From CAZGSN01 sp964371655 (GTDB taxonomy: Bacteria > Desulfobacterota > Binatia > HRBIN30): a stretch of DNA of 48,681 nucleotides. Each line of letters opens with the position of its first letter. Position 1 is the stretch's first letter. The stretch spans positions 1-48,681 of the forward strand of contig CAYJOD010000045.1 in assembly GCA_964371655.1 (NCBI GenBank), given 5' to 3'. The notes under the pieces were generated by a model, which was not told the DNA's origin, ran no database searches, and was given only the letters and a program-made list of their open reading frames with translations. A program made the position numbers and the translations under genes. Positions 15,143-23,405 of the stretch are shown here, one piece after another.

Positions 15143-16342
15143 TCAGATACTGTCCATCAACGCCATCATGAGCGTGTCGTTCGTCCCGTCCATGATCGTC
15201 AGGAGGTGCGCGTCGCGCATGTACTTTTCGAGCTTGTAGTCCTTGGTGATCCCATAGCCGCCGAGGACCTGCACCATCTCGGACGTGTGCTTCACGGCGA
15301 GGGTCGTCGAGAGGATCTTGGCGGTCACACTCGTCTTCATGTCGCCCGGAAAATTCTTGGCACAGTGCCAGCTCCCCTTCCAGAGCAGGGCGCGACACGA
15401 TTCGATCGCCGCATGAATCGCAAACAGCTTCTTGGCGACGAGCTGGTGCTTGACGATCGGCCGCGCCCACTGGACGCGCTCTTTGGCGTAGGCAAGCGCT
15501 TCCTCGTAGGCGGCCCGCATGAGACCGACAGCGAGATATCCTGTGGCCAGATTGCCGACCGTCATGATCGAGTGATGGAGCATCGGATACATGTCACCCG
15601 GCGCAAAAATCATCTGCTCCTCGGGGAGCGCGGCGGCGTCGAACGAAAGTGCAGCCTGATTCAGCGCGCGCAGACCGAGCCGATCTTCCGCACGCCCACG
15701 GGTGACGCCAGGCGCCGCGCCGTCGATCAAAAAAAGCCCCGAGCCGCGCAGCCCCTTGCTGGCGTCGACGCAAGCAAACACCGCCAGCGCCCAGGCGACG
15801 CCGCCGTTCGACACGAAAGCCGACTTGGCGCCGTTCAGGAAATACTGCCCGTTGTTCAGAGTCGCCGTCGTCGCATGGTGAATCGACAGATCGTCGTAGT
15901 TCTTGCCGTCGGAGCCGACCTTCGGTTCACTGCTCCCCCAGCCGGTGATCTTCGTCCCCGTCCTGTCCTCGCAGAATGGAATCACGTACTTGTCGATGAT
16001 CCGTTTATTGTGCGGTGCGAGAAACGCGATGAGCGCCGGCACCACCGAACCAGCGACCAGACTGGCCGCGAAACCGACGCCGTACCGCGCCAACTCCTCC
16101 CACACGAGGCCGATCGTTTGCGGATCGAGGCCGAGGCCACCGAGCTCTTCGGAAAGCGTCATCTTGTTGAACCCGAGCTCGAAGGCTGCAGCCATCGTCT
16201 TTCGATACTCGTCGCTCGAGAACGCCTGCGCCGACGGCATCCGATCGATCGCGATCTCCGCCGGTTCGAGTACGTTTCGACCGAAGTCGCGCGCGGTGTC
16301 GACGATCTGCCTCTGCGTATCGGTCAGCGAGAACTCGATCAT
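15143..16342 (-). CDS. Acyl-CoA dehydrogenase family flavoprotein
   Basis: A 399-residue protein with the three-part acyl-CoA dehydrogenase fold: an N-terminal helical domain, a beta domain (TGWGSSEPKVGSDGKNY, NGAKSAFVSNGG) and a C-terminal helical domain (VQWARPIVKHQLVAKKLFAI, VQVLGGYGITKDYKLEKYMR). The usual C-terminal catalytic Glu of the YxxxxEGT motif is Asp385 here (TIMDGTND). Such exchanges are known in some family members with unusual substrates, and other members keep the base elsewhere. FAD binding looks intact. It follows an acetoacetate decarboxylase-like gene by three bases on the same strand, so both probably act on one CoA-linked pathway. Confidence 0.9.
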   Translation of the reverse strand: MIEFSLTDTQRQIVDTARDFGRNVLEPAEIAIDRMPSAQAFSSDEYRKTMAAAFELGFNKMTLSEELGGLGLDPQTIGLVWEELARYGVGFAASLVAGSVVPALIAFLAPHNKRIIDKYVIPFCEDRTGTKITGWGSSEPKVGSDGKNYDDLSIHHATTATLNNGQYFLNGAKSAFVSNGGVAWALAVFACVDASKGLRGSGLFLIDGAAPGVTRGRAEDRLGLRALNQAALSFDAAALPEEQMIFAPGDMYPMLHHSIMTVGNLATGYLAVGLMRAAYEEALAYAKERVQWARPIVKHQLVAKKLFAIHAAIESCRALLWKGSWHCAKNFPGDMKTSVTAKILSTTLAVKHTSEMVQVLGGYGITKDYKLEKYMRDAHLLTIMDGTNDTLMMALMDSI

Positions 16343-16345
16343 CGC

Positions 16346-17116
16346 TCAGCCCTCTCCGCAAAAGAAATCGGTCATTTTGAAATAGTGGTGCAGGAAGGCG
16401 TTAGCGTCGACTTCCGCGATGATCTTCCCCGGCAGCATGCGGTTATGGCTATCAATCTGAAACGCCATCAAGATCGTGGCGTCCTTGAGCTCGATCCACG
16501 GATCGGCGGCCGACGGCAGGAGCTTGAGCTCGGCCGTGCCGATCGCGATCGACTTGGCGATGACCTCCGTCTGTTGTTCGGCGAGGAGCACGGGACCGTC
16601 GAACCCGGGCTCGAGATCGATGCGCGGCGAGGCCTTGAAGAGAAACGTCGGACCGGTCGGCGGAAGCGCTTCCATCGTTCCCGTCTTCGTCATCGTGATT
16701 TCGACGAATCGAACTCCGAGCCGCTCGACCCAGCCGCGAGCGCCGGCGGCATCCGACTCGAAATGGATCTTCGCTTCCTTCTTGGGAAAGCCGAAGATGT
16801 CGCGCCCGTTGTGAAGCCGGTTCGGATCGCTGTCGATCGGCATCGAGAGGCAGTAGGAGCCTGCCTTGCCGAGGTACTTGCATCTCAGAAAGAGCGCCGC
16901 CTCGCGGTAGCCGCGGCCGAGATTGGTCGCGCCGTACTCGGCGATGAAGATCAGGCCGCCGGGGATGTCCGCCTGTTCAAGCGGCGCTGGGAGTAGCGCC
17001 CGCGTCTGCTCCGCGTCGGCGGCGAACATGACCCCGAGCATCTTCGCGTCGGGGAAATCGCGGATCTTCAGCGCGTAATACTTTTCGAGCTCGGCTTCGG
17101 TTTTTACAAATCCCAC
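16346..17116 (-). CDS. Acetoacetate decarboxylase-like protein
   Basis: A 256-residue protein of the acetoacetate decarboxylase superfamily. The Schiff-base lysine region is visible as GRDIFGFPKKEAKIHFESD, with Lys112 and Lys113 matching the adjacent lysine pair of true decarboxylases. The N-terminal half has LLPAPLEQADIPGG and the C-terminal half AFQIDSHNRMLPGKIIAE. Superfamily members may be decarboxylases, aldolases or hydratases, so the reaction is open. It overlaps the STAS-like gene by 13 bases and is 3 bases from the acyl-CoA dehydrogenase gene. This indicates one operon for breakdown of a keto- or cyclic acyl compound. Confidence 0.85.
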   Translation of the reverse strand: MGFVKTEAELEKYYALKIRDFPDAKMLGVMFAADAEQTRALLPAPLEQADIPGGLIFIAEYGATNLGRGYREAALFLRCKYLGKAGSYCLSMPIDSDPNRLHNGRDIFGFPKKEAKIHFESDAAGARGWVERLGVRFVEITMTKTGTMEALPPTGPTFLFKASPRIDLEPGFDGPVLLAEQQTEVIAKSIAIGTAELKLLPSAADPWIELKDATILMAFQIDSHNRMLPGKIIAEVDANAFLHHYFKMTDFFCGEG

Positions 17117-17583
17117 GGCTGCGGCCCTCCAGTAAGAAACGTGATCGGACCGGCGCAGAGAATCACGAAGGATCGCGAAGCGCCATCAGGGCGCGCGTCT
17201 GCGCCCAGCGGATCGCAAGGTGGACGAGGCGGGGTGAGATCCGATAGGACGGATGCAATCAAGCTCTTCCATTCTCTTTTCGGACAGGAGATTCTGACAC
17301 GTTCTCTGAACCGAGCGCCAAGTCGGGTCTCAAGCCCTCCGAATAACTCGTCGGCGAACGAAGGCGACAAGCCCTCAACAGCACTGAGATCAAGCATGAC
17401 GTGACCGTCGTCCCTCAGGATCTCCAGTATTCGCTGGCAGAGCGCTTTCCCCTGATCACGTGTCAGAAGCGCCATCGAGGGTGCTCCCTCGCTCAAGTCA
17501 ATCACTCTAGTCGGCGAAGAGGTCATCGTCTTCAGTAGGACCAGTCCCGCAAAGAGGTTTCGATCAATTACGCTTCGAGCCAT
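17104..17583 (-). CDS. STAS-like DUF4325 domain protein
   Basis: A 159-residue protein. The core HVMLDLSAVEGLSPSFADEL followed by FGGLETRLGARFRERVRI fits the STAS-like DUF4325 family, whose members often act with anti-sigma-type ATPases in signalling. The C-terminal 45 residues are Pro- and Gly-rich and are not part of the domain. The frame overlaps the start of the decarboxylase-like gene by 13 bases, so the tail may be partly incidental. ATG 17583 has a GGAAGAAA sequence upstream. ATG 17526 is an alternative that starts closer to the domain. A regulatory gene leading a metabolic operon is plausible, but the link is only positional. Confidence 0.65.
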   Translation of the reverse strand: MARSVIDRNLFAGLVLLKTMTSSPTRVIDLSEGAPSMALLTRDQGKALCQRILEILRDDGHVMLDLSAVEGLSPSFADELFGGLETRLGARFRERVRISCPKREWKSLIASVLSDLTPPRPPCDPLGADARPDGASRSFVILCAGPITFLTGGPQPWDL

Positions 17584-17842
17584 CTCGTTTCTTCCGTCAA
17601 AACGATCGTTTCATCTTGTAGCATAGAGTTGCGCGTGGGCCCCGGGGGTTCCAGAAGTGGAATCTCGCAGACAGCAATCATGCGATGCCTGCACCCCACC
17701 CCAGTGCGCTCCGCATCACCAGCCACGTCCAGGCACTGACCTATCTCATTTGATCTCACGGCAATGCGCATTGCCACAGCCTCGCGCGCACGCGACCTGC
17801 GTGGGTGGTGGAACAGCTTACGATATCCCAGAGGAGACAGCC

Positions 17843-19189
17843 ATGAACGCGAGACACGTCGGCACGATCGTCGCGATGATGTGGGCCATGACACTGGTGG
17901 TGGGCTGCGGCGGCGATGGGGACGGACCAGCGCCGTCGACCACAGATCGGCAGCTGCACGACCTGATCAGCGCCGCGGGTATCAGCCAGCTGGATCCGGG
18001 ACCAGTGCCGAAGGCCGAGAAGGTCACCCTCGGCCAAGCGCTGATGTTCGACAAGGAGCTCAGCGGCAACCGCGACATTGCCTGCGCCACCTGTCACCAC
18101 CCGCTGCTGCACAGCGCCGACAACCTCTCCCTCTCTCTCGGCACCGGCGGGCGCGGCCTGGGTCCGGCACGGGTGCGTGGCGTCGGCCGCGGTTTGATCC
18201 CGCGCAACGCACCGGAAGTCTTCAACCGCGGCGCCAATGCGTGGCGAACCATGTTCTGGGACATCCGTGTTTCCGGCAGCCTGCAGAGCGGATTCACCAC
18301 CCCCGCCGGCGCCAAGCTTCCAGCAGGCCTGGAGAACATCCTCGCGGTGCAAGCAATGTTTCCGGTGACCTCGAACGACGAGATGCGCGGCGCCCAGGGC
18401 GAGAATGACGTGGCGTCGATCGACCCGACGGACCTGCCCGCGATCTGGGCCAAGTTGACGCAACGGCTGCTCGCGATTCCGGCGTACGTCGCCATGTTCA
18501 ACGCCGCGTTCCCCGACGTGCCGAGCAACGCCATCGGTTTCCAGCATGCCGCCAACGCCATCGCCGCCTTTGAAATCGCCGCCTTCACATTCGCCGACAG
18601 CCCGTGGGATCGCTACGTCGCCGGAGACGAGTCGGCGATGCCAGACGACGCCAAGAACGGAGCGATTCTCTTCTTCGGCAGCGCCGGGTGCTCAAAGTGT
18701 CACGCCGGCAACCTGCTCACCGATCAGCAGGCCCATGATATCGGCACCCCGCAGCTCGGCCCCGGCAAGGGCAGCGTCGCACCGCAAGATTACGGCAACG
18801 GCATGGTCACCGGCAGCGCCGCCAATCGTTACGCCTTCCGCACCCCGCCGCTGCGCAACGTCGCTCTCACCGGTCCGTGGATGCACGCCGGCGCCTTCAC
18901 GACCCTGCGCGGCGCGGTCGAGCACGAGCTCGATCCGGCGATGTCACTGCGCCATTACGACCCAACCCAGCTCGCCCCCGAAGTTCGCGACACCTACCTG
19001 GGTGACGAGGCGACGATCACGGCAATCCTCGGCAACCTCGACACCAATGTGCAGACGCCCAAGCATCTGTCGGCGCAGCAGATCGATCAGCTCGTCAGCT
19101 TCCTCGAAGCACTCACCGATCCAGCCGCGGCCGATCTCAGCGGCGTCATTCCAACCTCAGTGCCGAGTGGCTTGCCGGTGTACGACTGA
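17843..19189 (+). CDS. Di-haem cytochrome c peroxidase/MauG-family lipoprotein
   Basis: A 448-residue protein starting at ATG 17843, with GAGGAGA seven bases upstream. The signal MTLVVGC has a lipobox with Cys22. Two c-type haem sites are present: CATCHH (Cys81, Cys84, His85) and CSKCH (Cys283, Cys286, His287). The surroundings GQALMFDKELSGNRDIACAT, FRTPPLRNVALTGPWMHAG and LRHYDPTQLAPE are those of bacterial cytochrome c peroxidases and their MauG/MbnH relatives. It should sit in the periplasm, tethered to a membrane. It either reduces hydrogen peroxide with electrons from a small cytochrome or oxidises a protein partner. No partner gene is next to it. Confidence 0.92.
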   Translation: MNARHVGTIVAMMWAMTLVVGCGGDGDGPAPSTTDRQLHDLISAAGISQLDPGPVPKAEKVTLGQALMFDKELSGNRDIACATCHHPLLHSADNLSLSLGTGGRGLGPARVRGVGRGLIPRNAPEVFNRGANAWRTMFWDIRVSGSLQSGFTTPAGAKLPAGLENILAVQAMFPVTSNDEMRGAQGENDVASIDPTDLPAIWAKLTQRLLAIPAYVAMFNAAFPDVPSNAIGFQHAANAIAAFEIAAFTFADSPWDRYVAGDESAMPDDAKNGAILFFGSAGCSKCHAGNLLTDQQAHDIGTPQLGPGKGSVAPQDYGNGMVTGSAANRYAFRTPPLRNVALTGPWMHAGAFTTLRGAVEHELDPAMSLRHYDPTQLAPEVRDTYLGDEATITAILGNLDTNVQTPKHLSAQQIDQLVSFLEALTDPAAADLSGVIPTSVPSGLPVYD

Positions 19190-19314
19190 AACATTGTGAA
19201 GAAATCGACCGCAGACGTCGGGCTTCGGACCTCAGGGTCCGGAAAGCTTCGGTTTATCCTGAAGCCAGAGGCCCGATGCCTGCATGTGCACAGCCAGCAC
19301 ACCCGACCTGGATT

Positions 19315-19616
19315 GTGGGCGGCGGCGCGACCGGCCGGCCGCAGACCCGCGCGTCGCAGCGCCTGGCGCGCCACTTCGCATACCGCACTCGGTCCCGAGA
19401 GTCCCACGCGCGGAGCACGCCGCCGCAGAAACACGTGACGTGAGGCGCTTGAACCGCGCGCATCGCGAAGGTAGAGCGCCAGCGCTTCTCCAACATCATC
19501 GAGCAGGGGAAGGCGGTCATGCACCCGACCCTTGCCACGGATGACGATCTCGCCTGCCTTCCAGTGGATATCGTCGAGCTCGAGTGCAACGACCTCGCCC
19601 GCGCGCAGGAAGGGTC
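19315..19616 (-). pseudogene. Tyrosine recombinase (integrase), internal fragment
   Basis: On the minus strand a stretch of about 100 codons reads LRAGEVVALELDDIHWKAGE, IVIRGKGRVHDRLPLLDDVG and EALALYLRDARG. It ends at RQALRRAGLRPAGRAAAHN. This is the integrase catalytic domain with the first Arg and the beta-hairpin Lys region (GKGR). The remaining His, Arg and Tyr motifs are missing. It starts after a TGA and a perfect hairpin and fades into sequence antisense to the peroxidase 3' flank. It is a dead fragment of a mobile element. Confidence 0.75.
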
Positions 19617-19647
19617 AAGGGCGTCTTCGTAGCCCCTTGACCCTTCC
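19608..19647. repeat. Perfect 14-bp inverted repeat next to the integrase fragment
   Basis: Arms GGAAGGGTCAAGGG (19608-19621) and CCCTTGACCCTTCC (19634-19647) match perfectly around a 12-base loop. The hairpin sits exactly at the 5' break of the integrase fragment. It may be a recombination or insertion scar, or a terminator. No T-run is visible. Confidence 0.6.
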
Positions 19648-19717
19648 GAGCACGACGGCAAACTCGCGCGAGACGGCGTAAGGTAGCTGAACTTCCCCCA
19701 TCATCCGACGCTATCGC

Positions 19718-19852
19718 TCAGCTCAGGTGCGCCAAGGCAGATGTGGTTGGCCGATCGTTTACCCCCTTGATGCCTTCACAGAGGCGATACGCCCATCCAA
19801 CGTACTCGATGGCCGCACGATATGCGTCAAGTCGCTCGTGGCCGAAGCTCAT
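19718..19852 (-). pseudogene. Four-helix-bundle (S23/IVP-like) protein, N-terminal fragment
   Basis: From ATG 19852 the minus strand reads MSFGHERLDAYRAAIEYVGW followed by AYRLCEGIKG. This is the first helix of the small four-helix-bundle family related to proteins encoded in 23S rRNA intervening sequences. After GIKG the sequence departs from the family and stops at 44 codons, against about 120 normally. It lies between two palindromes in a patch of mobile-gene debris. Confidence 0.6.
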
Positions 19853-19860
19853 GGTGTTGC

Positions 19861-19996
19861 CCTCGATTCCGATACCGATACCGACAGCGACCCCGACCCC
19901 GATCGGTCGCCTTTACGTGACGACGAATTGTCCGGACGCGCGCATTGCCCCTGGATTCCAACGGGGTCGGAATCGGTATCGGTATCGGAATCGAGG
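19861..19996. repeat. Palindrome with perfect 24-bp arms built on CCGATA
   Basis: The left arm at 19861-19884 contains CCGATACCGATACCGA and is exactly complementary over 24 bases to 19973-19996. The inner parts also pair loosely (CGACCCCGACCCC against GGGGTCGG). It lies just downstream of sdhB (stop at 20028) and may form the 3' end of the sdhCAB transcript. Confidence 0.75.
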
Positions 19997-20027
19997 CCCG
20001 CCCCGCCATTAACCGATCGGCACCGAG

Positions 20028-20816
20028 CTAAAGCGCCCCGACCTTCTCGAGAAGCAGGGCCTTGTGGAACTCGCGGTTCAGGCGGGTAATGAACTTCACG
20101 TCAATCCCCTTGGGGCAGGCCGCCTCGCACTCGTAGTGGTTCGAGCAGTTCCCGAAGCCGTTCTCGGCCATTGCCTGGATCATGGCGGCCACCCGTTGCG
20201 GCGCCTCTACCTGGCCCTGCGGGAGGGCCGCGTACTGCGACACCTTGGCGCCGGCAAAGAGCATGGCCGAGCCGTTGGGGCACGCCGCTACGCAAGCGCC
20301 GCAGCCAATGCATTCGGCCGCATCCATTGCGTATTCGGCGTCCGGCTTCGGGATGGGGCTAGCGTTGCCGTCCGGTGCGCCGCCGGTGTGGCAAGAGACC
20401 CAGCCGGCCGCCTGGATCAATCTGTCCAGAGAGCTGCGGTCCACCATGAGATCGCGGATGATGGGAAAGGCGCGTGCTTGCCAGGGCTCCAGGTAGATCG
20501 CGTCGCCGTCCTTGAACTTGCGCATGTGCAGCTGGCACAAGGTGGTGCGTTGCTGCCCGCCGTGCGGCACGCCGTTGACGACCGCGGAGCACGCCCCGCA
20601 GATCCCCTCGCGGCAGTCATGGTCGAAGACGATCGGGTCCTTGCCCTGCTTGATGAGGTCCTCATTGACCACGTCCAGCATCTCCAGGAAGGAGTGGTGC
20701 GGGGTAATGTCCTTGGCCTCGTAGGTTTCAAAGTGACCGGCCGCCTGCGCGTTGGCCTGGCGCCACACGATCAGCTTGATGTTCATCGTTCCGTGTCCGG
20801 CTGTTTGCGCGCTCAT
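20028..20816 (-). CDS. sdhB: Succinate dehydrogenase/fumarate reductase iron-sulfur subunit
   Basis: A 262-residue protein with the plant-type [2Fe-2S] site DHDCREGICGACS (Cys68, Cys73, Cys76) and a further Cys at 94. It also has the cluster motifs AAECIGCGACVAACP and NHYECEAACPKG for the [4Fe-4S] and [3Fe-4S] centres. It passes electrons from the flavoprotein to the membrane subunit. Its start shares one base with the sdhA stop (TAATG), so it is the last gene of sdhC-sdhA-sdhB. The direction of the reaction (succinate oxidation or fumarate reduction) cannot be decided from sequence alone. The nearby mdh and sucC favour a TCA role. Confidence 0.96.
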   Translation of the reverse strand: MSAQTAGHGTMNIKLIVWRQANAQAAGHFETYEAKDITPHHSFLEMLDVVNEDLIKQGKDPIVFDHDCREGICGACSAVVNGVPHGGQQRTTLCQLHMRKFKDGDAIYLEPWQARAFPIIRDLMVDRSSLDRLIQAAGWVSCHTGGAPDGNASPIPKPDAEYAMDAAECIGCGACVAACPNGSAMLFAGAKVSQYAALPQGQVEAPQRVAAMIQAMAENGFGNCSNHYECEAACPKGIDVKFITRLNREFHKALLLEKVGAL

Positions 20817-22732
20817 TACTTGTAGCTCCTCACGGCGAGGTGGACGTTCTCGAACTTCAGCGGCTCTTTGTGCAGCTCAGGCTCCTTGCCGATGCCTTTG
20901 AACTCCCACGCCGCCGAGTAGCAGAAGTTCTCGTCGTCGCGCATCGCTTCGCCGTCCGGGTACTGGTACTCGATGCGGAAGTGACCGCCGCACGATTCCT
21001 TGCGGTGCAGGGCGTCGCTCGTCAGCATCGCGGCAAATTCGATGAAGTCGGCGGTGCGGCCCGCGTTCTCGAGCTGTTGGTTCAGCTCGCTGCCGCGGCC
21101 GGTCACCTTGACGTTCTTCCAGAACTCCTCGCGGATGGCCGGGATCTTCTGCAGGGCACTGGTAAGCGACGCCTCGCTGCGCGCCATGCCCACATCGTTC
21201 CACATGACGGCTCCAAGCTCGCGGATGAGCTCGGTGACGGTCCGCTTGCCGTTGATCGAGAGCAACTTGTCGTTGGTCGCATTCACCTCGGTGGCCGACT
21301 TGGCGAACTCGGGATGGTTCGCGTCCACCTTCCCCGGCTTGCTGGCCGCTAGGTAGCCGCCGATCGTGTACGGGAGGATGAAGTAGCCGTCGGCCAGACC
21401 CTGCATCAGCGCACTCGCGCCGAGGCGGTTGGCGCCGTGCACGGAGAAGTTCGCCTCGCCCAGGACGAACAGGCCGGGGAGGTTACTCATCAGGTTGTAG
21501 TCCACCCAGAGGCCGCCCATCGAGTAATGCGGCGCCGGGTAGATGCGCATGGGTTGCTTGTAGCCGTTCTCGTCGGTGATGCGCTCGTACATCTCGAACA
21601 GGTTGCCGTAGCGCTCGGCGATCACCTTCTCGCCGAGCCGGTTGATGGCGTCGCGAAAGTCGAGGTAGACGCCGCGTCCGCCGGGACCGACGCCGCGGCC
21701 GTCGTCGCACTGCTCCTTGGCGGCACGGGACGAGATGTCGCGGGGCGCGAGGTTTCCGAAGGTCGGATACTTGCGCTCGAGGTAATAGTCGCGATCCTCC
21801 TCGGGGATCTGATTGGCCGGCTTGCCGCAGTCGTCCTTCTTCTTGGGAACCCAGACGCGGCCGTCGTTGCGTAGCGACTCCGACATCAGCGTCAGCTTCG
21901 ACTGGTAGTCGCCCGCCTGCGGGATGCAGGTGGGATGAATCTGCGTGTAGCAGGGGTTGGCGAGGAAGGCGCCCTTCTTGGCGGCCTTCCAGATGCCCGT
22001 CACGCTGCATCCCATCGCGTTGGTCGACAGGTAGTACACGTTCACGTAGCCGCCGGTTGCGAGGACTACTGCGTCACCGGCGTGCGCCCGGATCTCCCCG
22101 GTCACCAGGTCGCGAACCATGATCCCCTTGGCCTCGCCGTCGACCACGACCAGGTCGAGCATCTCGGTGCGCGCGAACAGCTTCACCGTCCCCGCGTTGA
22201 TCTGGCGCGACAGCGCGCTGTAGGCGCCGAGGAGGAGCTGCTGGCCGGTCTGGCCGCGGGCGTAGAATGTGCGCGAGACCTGGGCACCGCCGAACGAGCG
22301 GTTGTCCAGATAGCCGGCGTAGTCGCGGGCGAACGGCACGCCCTGCGCGACGCACTGATCGATAATGTTGTTCGAGACCTGGGCCAACCGCCAGACGTCC
22401 GCCTCGCGGGCACGGAAGTCGCCGCCCTTGATGGTGTCGTAGAACAGCCGGTAGATGCTGTCGCCGTCGTTCGGGTAGTTCTTCGCGGCGTTGATACCGC
22501 CCTGGGCAGCGATCGAGTGGGCGCGGCGCGGGCTGTCCTGGTAGCAGAACGCCTCGACGTTGTACCCCAGCTCACCGAGCGAGGCGGCGGCCGAAGCCCC
22601 GGCCAAGCCGGTGCCGACGACGAGAATCTTGTACTTCCGTTTGTTCGCGGGGTTCACCAGCTTCAGGTCGAAGCGGTACTTGTCCCACGAATCCTGAATG
22701 GGACCGGTTGGGGCCTTTCCGTCGAGGATCAT
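20816..22732 (-). CDS. sdhA: Succinate dehydrogenase/fumarate reductase flavoprotein subunit
   Basis: A 638-residue flavoprotein of the non-classical type-B length. The FAD dinucleotide site is ILVVGTGLAGASAAASLGEL (residues 36-55). The covalent-flavin region is RRAHSIAAQGGINAAKNYPN, in which His72 carries the FAD. Active-site motifs include YTQIHPTCIPQAG and GGLWVDYNLMSNLPGLFVLG, followed by GEANFSVHGANRLGASAL. The C-terminal domain ends with the expected HFRIEYQYPDGEAMRDDENF segment. It oxidises succinate to fumarate at the cytoplasmic face of the membrane. It is placed between the cytochrome b gene (10-base gap) and sdhB (one-base overlap) in one operon. Confidence 0.97.
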   Translation of the reverse strand: MILDGKAPTGPIQDSWDKYRFDLKLVNPANKRKYKILVVGTGLAGASAAASLGELGYNVEAFCYQDSPRRAHSIAAQGGINAAKNYPNDGDSIYRLFYDTIKGGDFRAREADVWRLAQVSNNIIDQCVAQGVPFARDYAGYLDNRSFGGAQVSRTFYARGQTGQQLLLGAYSALSRQINAGTVKLFARTEMLDLVVVDGEAKGIMVRDLVTGEIRAHAGDAVVLATGGYVNVYYLSTNAMGCSVTGIWKAAKKGAFLANPCYTQIHPTCIPQAGDYQSKLTLMSESLRNDGRVWVPKKKDDCGKPANQIPEEDRDYYLERKYPTFGNLAPRDISSRAAKEQCDDGRGVGPGGRGVYLDFRDAINRLGEKVIAERYGNLFEMYERITDENGYKQPMRIYPAPHYSMGGLWVDYNLMSNLPGLFVLGEANFSVHGANRLGASALMQGLADGYFILPYTIGGYLAASKPGKVDANHPEFAKSATEVNATNDKLLSINGKRTVTELIRELGAVMWNDVGMARSEASLTSALQKIPAIREEFWKNVKVTGRGSELNQQLENAGRTADFIEFAAMLTSDALHRKESCGGHFRIEYQYPDGEAMRDDENFCYSAAWEFKGIGKEPELHKEPLKFENVHLAVRSYK

Positions 22733-22742
22733 GGTGCCGTCC

Positions 22743-23405
22743 TTATTTCAAAATGCCAACGAGTATGACCGCGGGAATGGCCCCGAAGCCCACCAGGAAG
22801 ATTGCCGAGAGTACCTTGCCCGCCGTCTCGTAGCGCGGCAGCAGCACGGCATTGTTCAGGCCGAGCGTCTGGAACACGCTCTGGACGCCGTGCGAAAGGT
22901 GCAGCCACAGCGACACCATGGCGACCAGGTAGACAATCCCGACCAGCACGTTGCGCAGGGCGCCGACCACCATCGAGTAGACGTCGAAGCGCTGCAGGGC
23001 ATCATTCCCGAGCGCCAGGCCGGGGGTGACGTGGAACGTAAACTGGAGCAGGTGGTAGCCAATGAAGGCTCCCAAAATGAGGCCTGTCCAGATCATGTTC
23101 TTGCCGGCGAACGTCGCCCGCAGTGAGTTGGAGACGGCGTACTTCTGCGGCTTGGCCGCCCAGTTCTCCAGCGTCAGTTGAATCGACAAGACGATGTGGA
23201 GGACGACCGCCAGACCCATGACGATCCGGGTCGTCCATACAATCGGTGCGAGCTCGTGGAGATGCATGGCGTAGGCGTTGATCCCGTTCGGTCCCCAGAA
23301 GATGGTGAGGTTGCCGAGCAGATGGCCGACGACGAACAGGACCATCAACAGCCCCGAGACCGCCATGATCGCCTTTCGTCCGACCGAGCTTGAGAACAAT
23401 TGCAT
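22743..23405 (-). CDS. sdhC: Succinate dehydrogenase cytochrome b subunit (type B)
   Basis: A 220-residue membrane protein with five predicted helices. The first is KAIMAVSGLLMVLFVVGHLL; later ones contain VMGLAVVLHIVLSIQLTL, TGLILGAFIGYHLLQFTFHV, LVGIVYLVAMVSLWLHLSHG and VLSAIFLVGFGAIPAVILVG. His residues placed in helices (GHLLGN, VLHIVL, GYHLLQ, WLHLSHG) can ligate the two haems of the B-type enzyme, as in Bacillus, Bacteroidota and many deltaproteobacterial lineages. It anchors SdhAB and exchanges electrons with quinone. It is the first gene of sdhCAB. There is no separate sdhD, as expected for this type. Confidence 0.93.
   Translation of the reverse strand: MQLFSSSVGRKAIMAVSGLLMVLFVVGHLLGNLTIFWGPNGINAYAMHLHELAPIVWTTRIVMGLAVVLHIVLSIQLTLENWAAKPQKYAVSNSLRATFAGKNMIWTGLILGAFIGYHLLQFTFHVTPGLALGNDALQRFDVYSMVVGALRNVLVGIVYLVAMVSLWLHLSHGVQSVFQTLGLNNAVLLPRYETAGKVLSAIFLVGFGAIPAVILVGILK

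Noticed and set aside
14945..16996. A 683-codon open frame on the plus strand
   Set aside because: It lies opposite the acyl-CoA dehydrogenase and decarboxylase-like genes, which have full sets of family motifs. The translation is rich in Arg, His and Val with no recognisable domain, typical of antisense frames in GC-rich DNA.
19608..19647. Hairpin considered as an integron attC site
   Set aside because: The arms are perfect and lack the R'/R'' core sites (GTTRRRY) and the bulged bases of attC.
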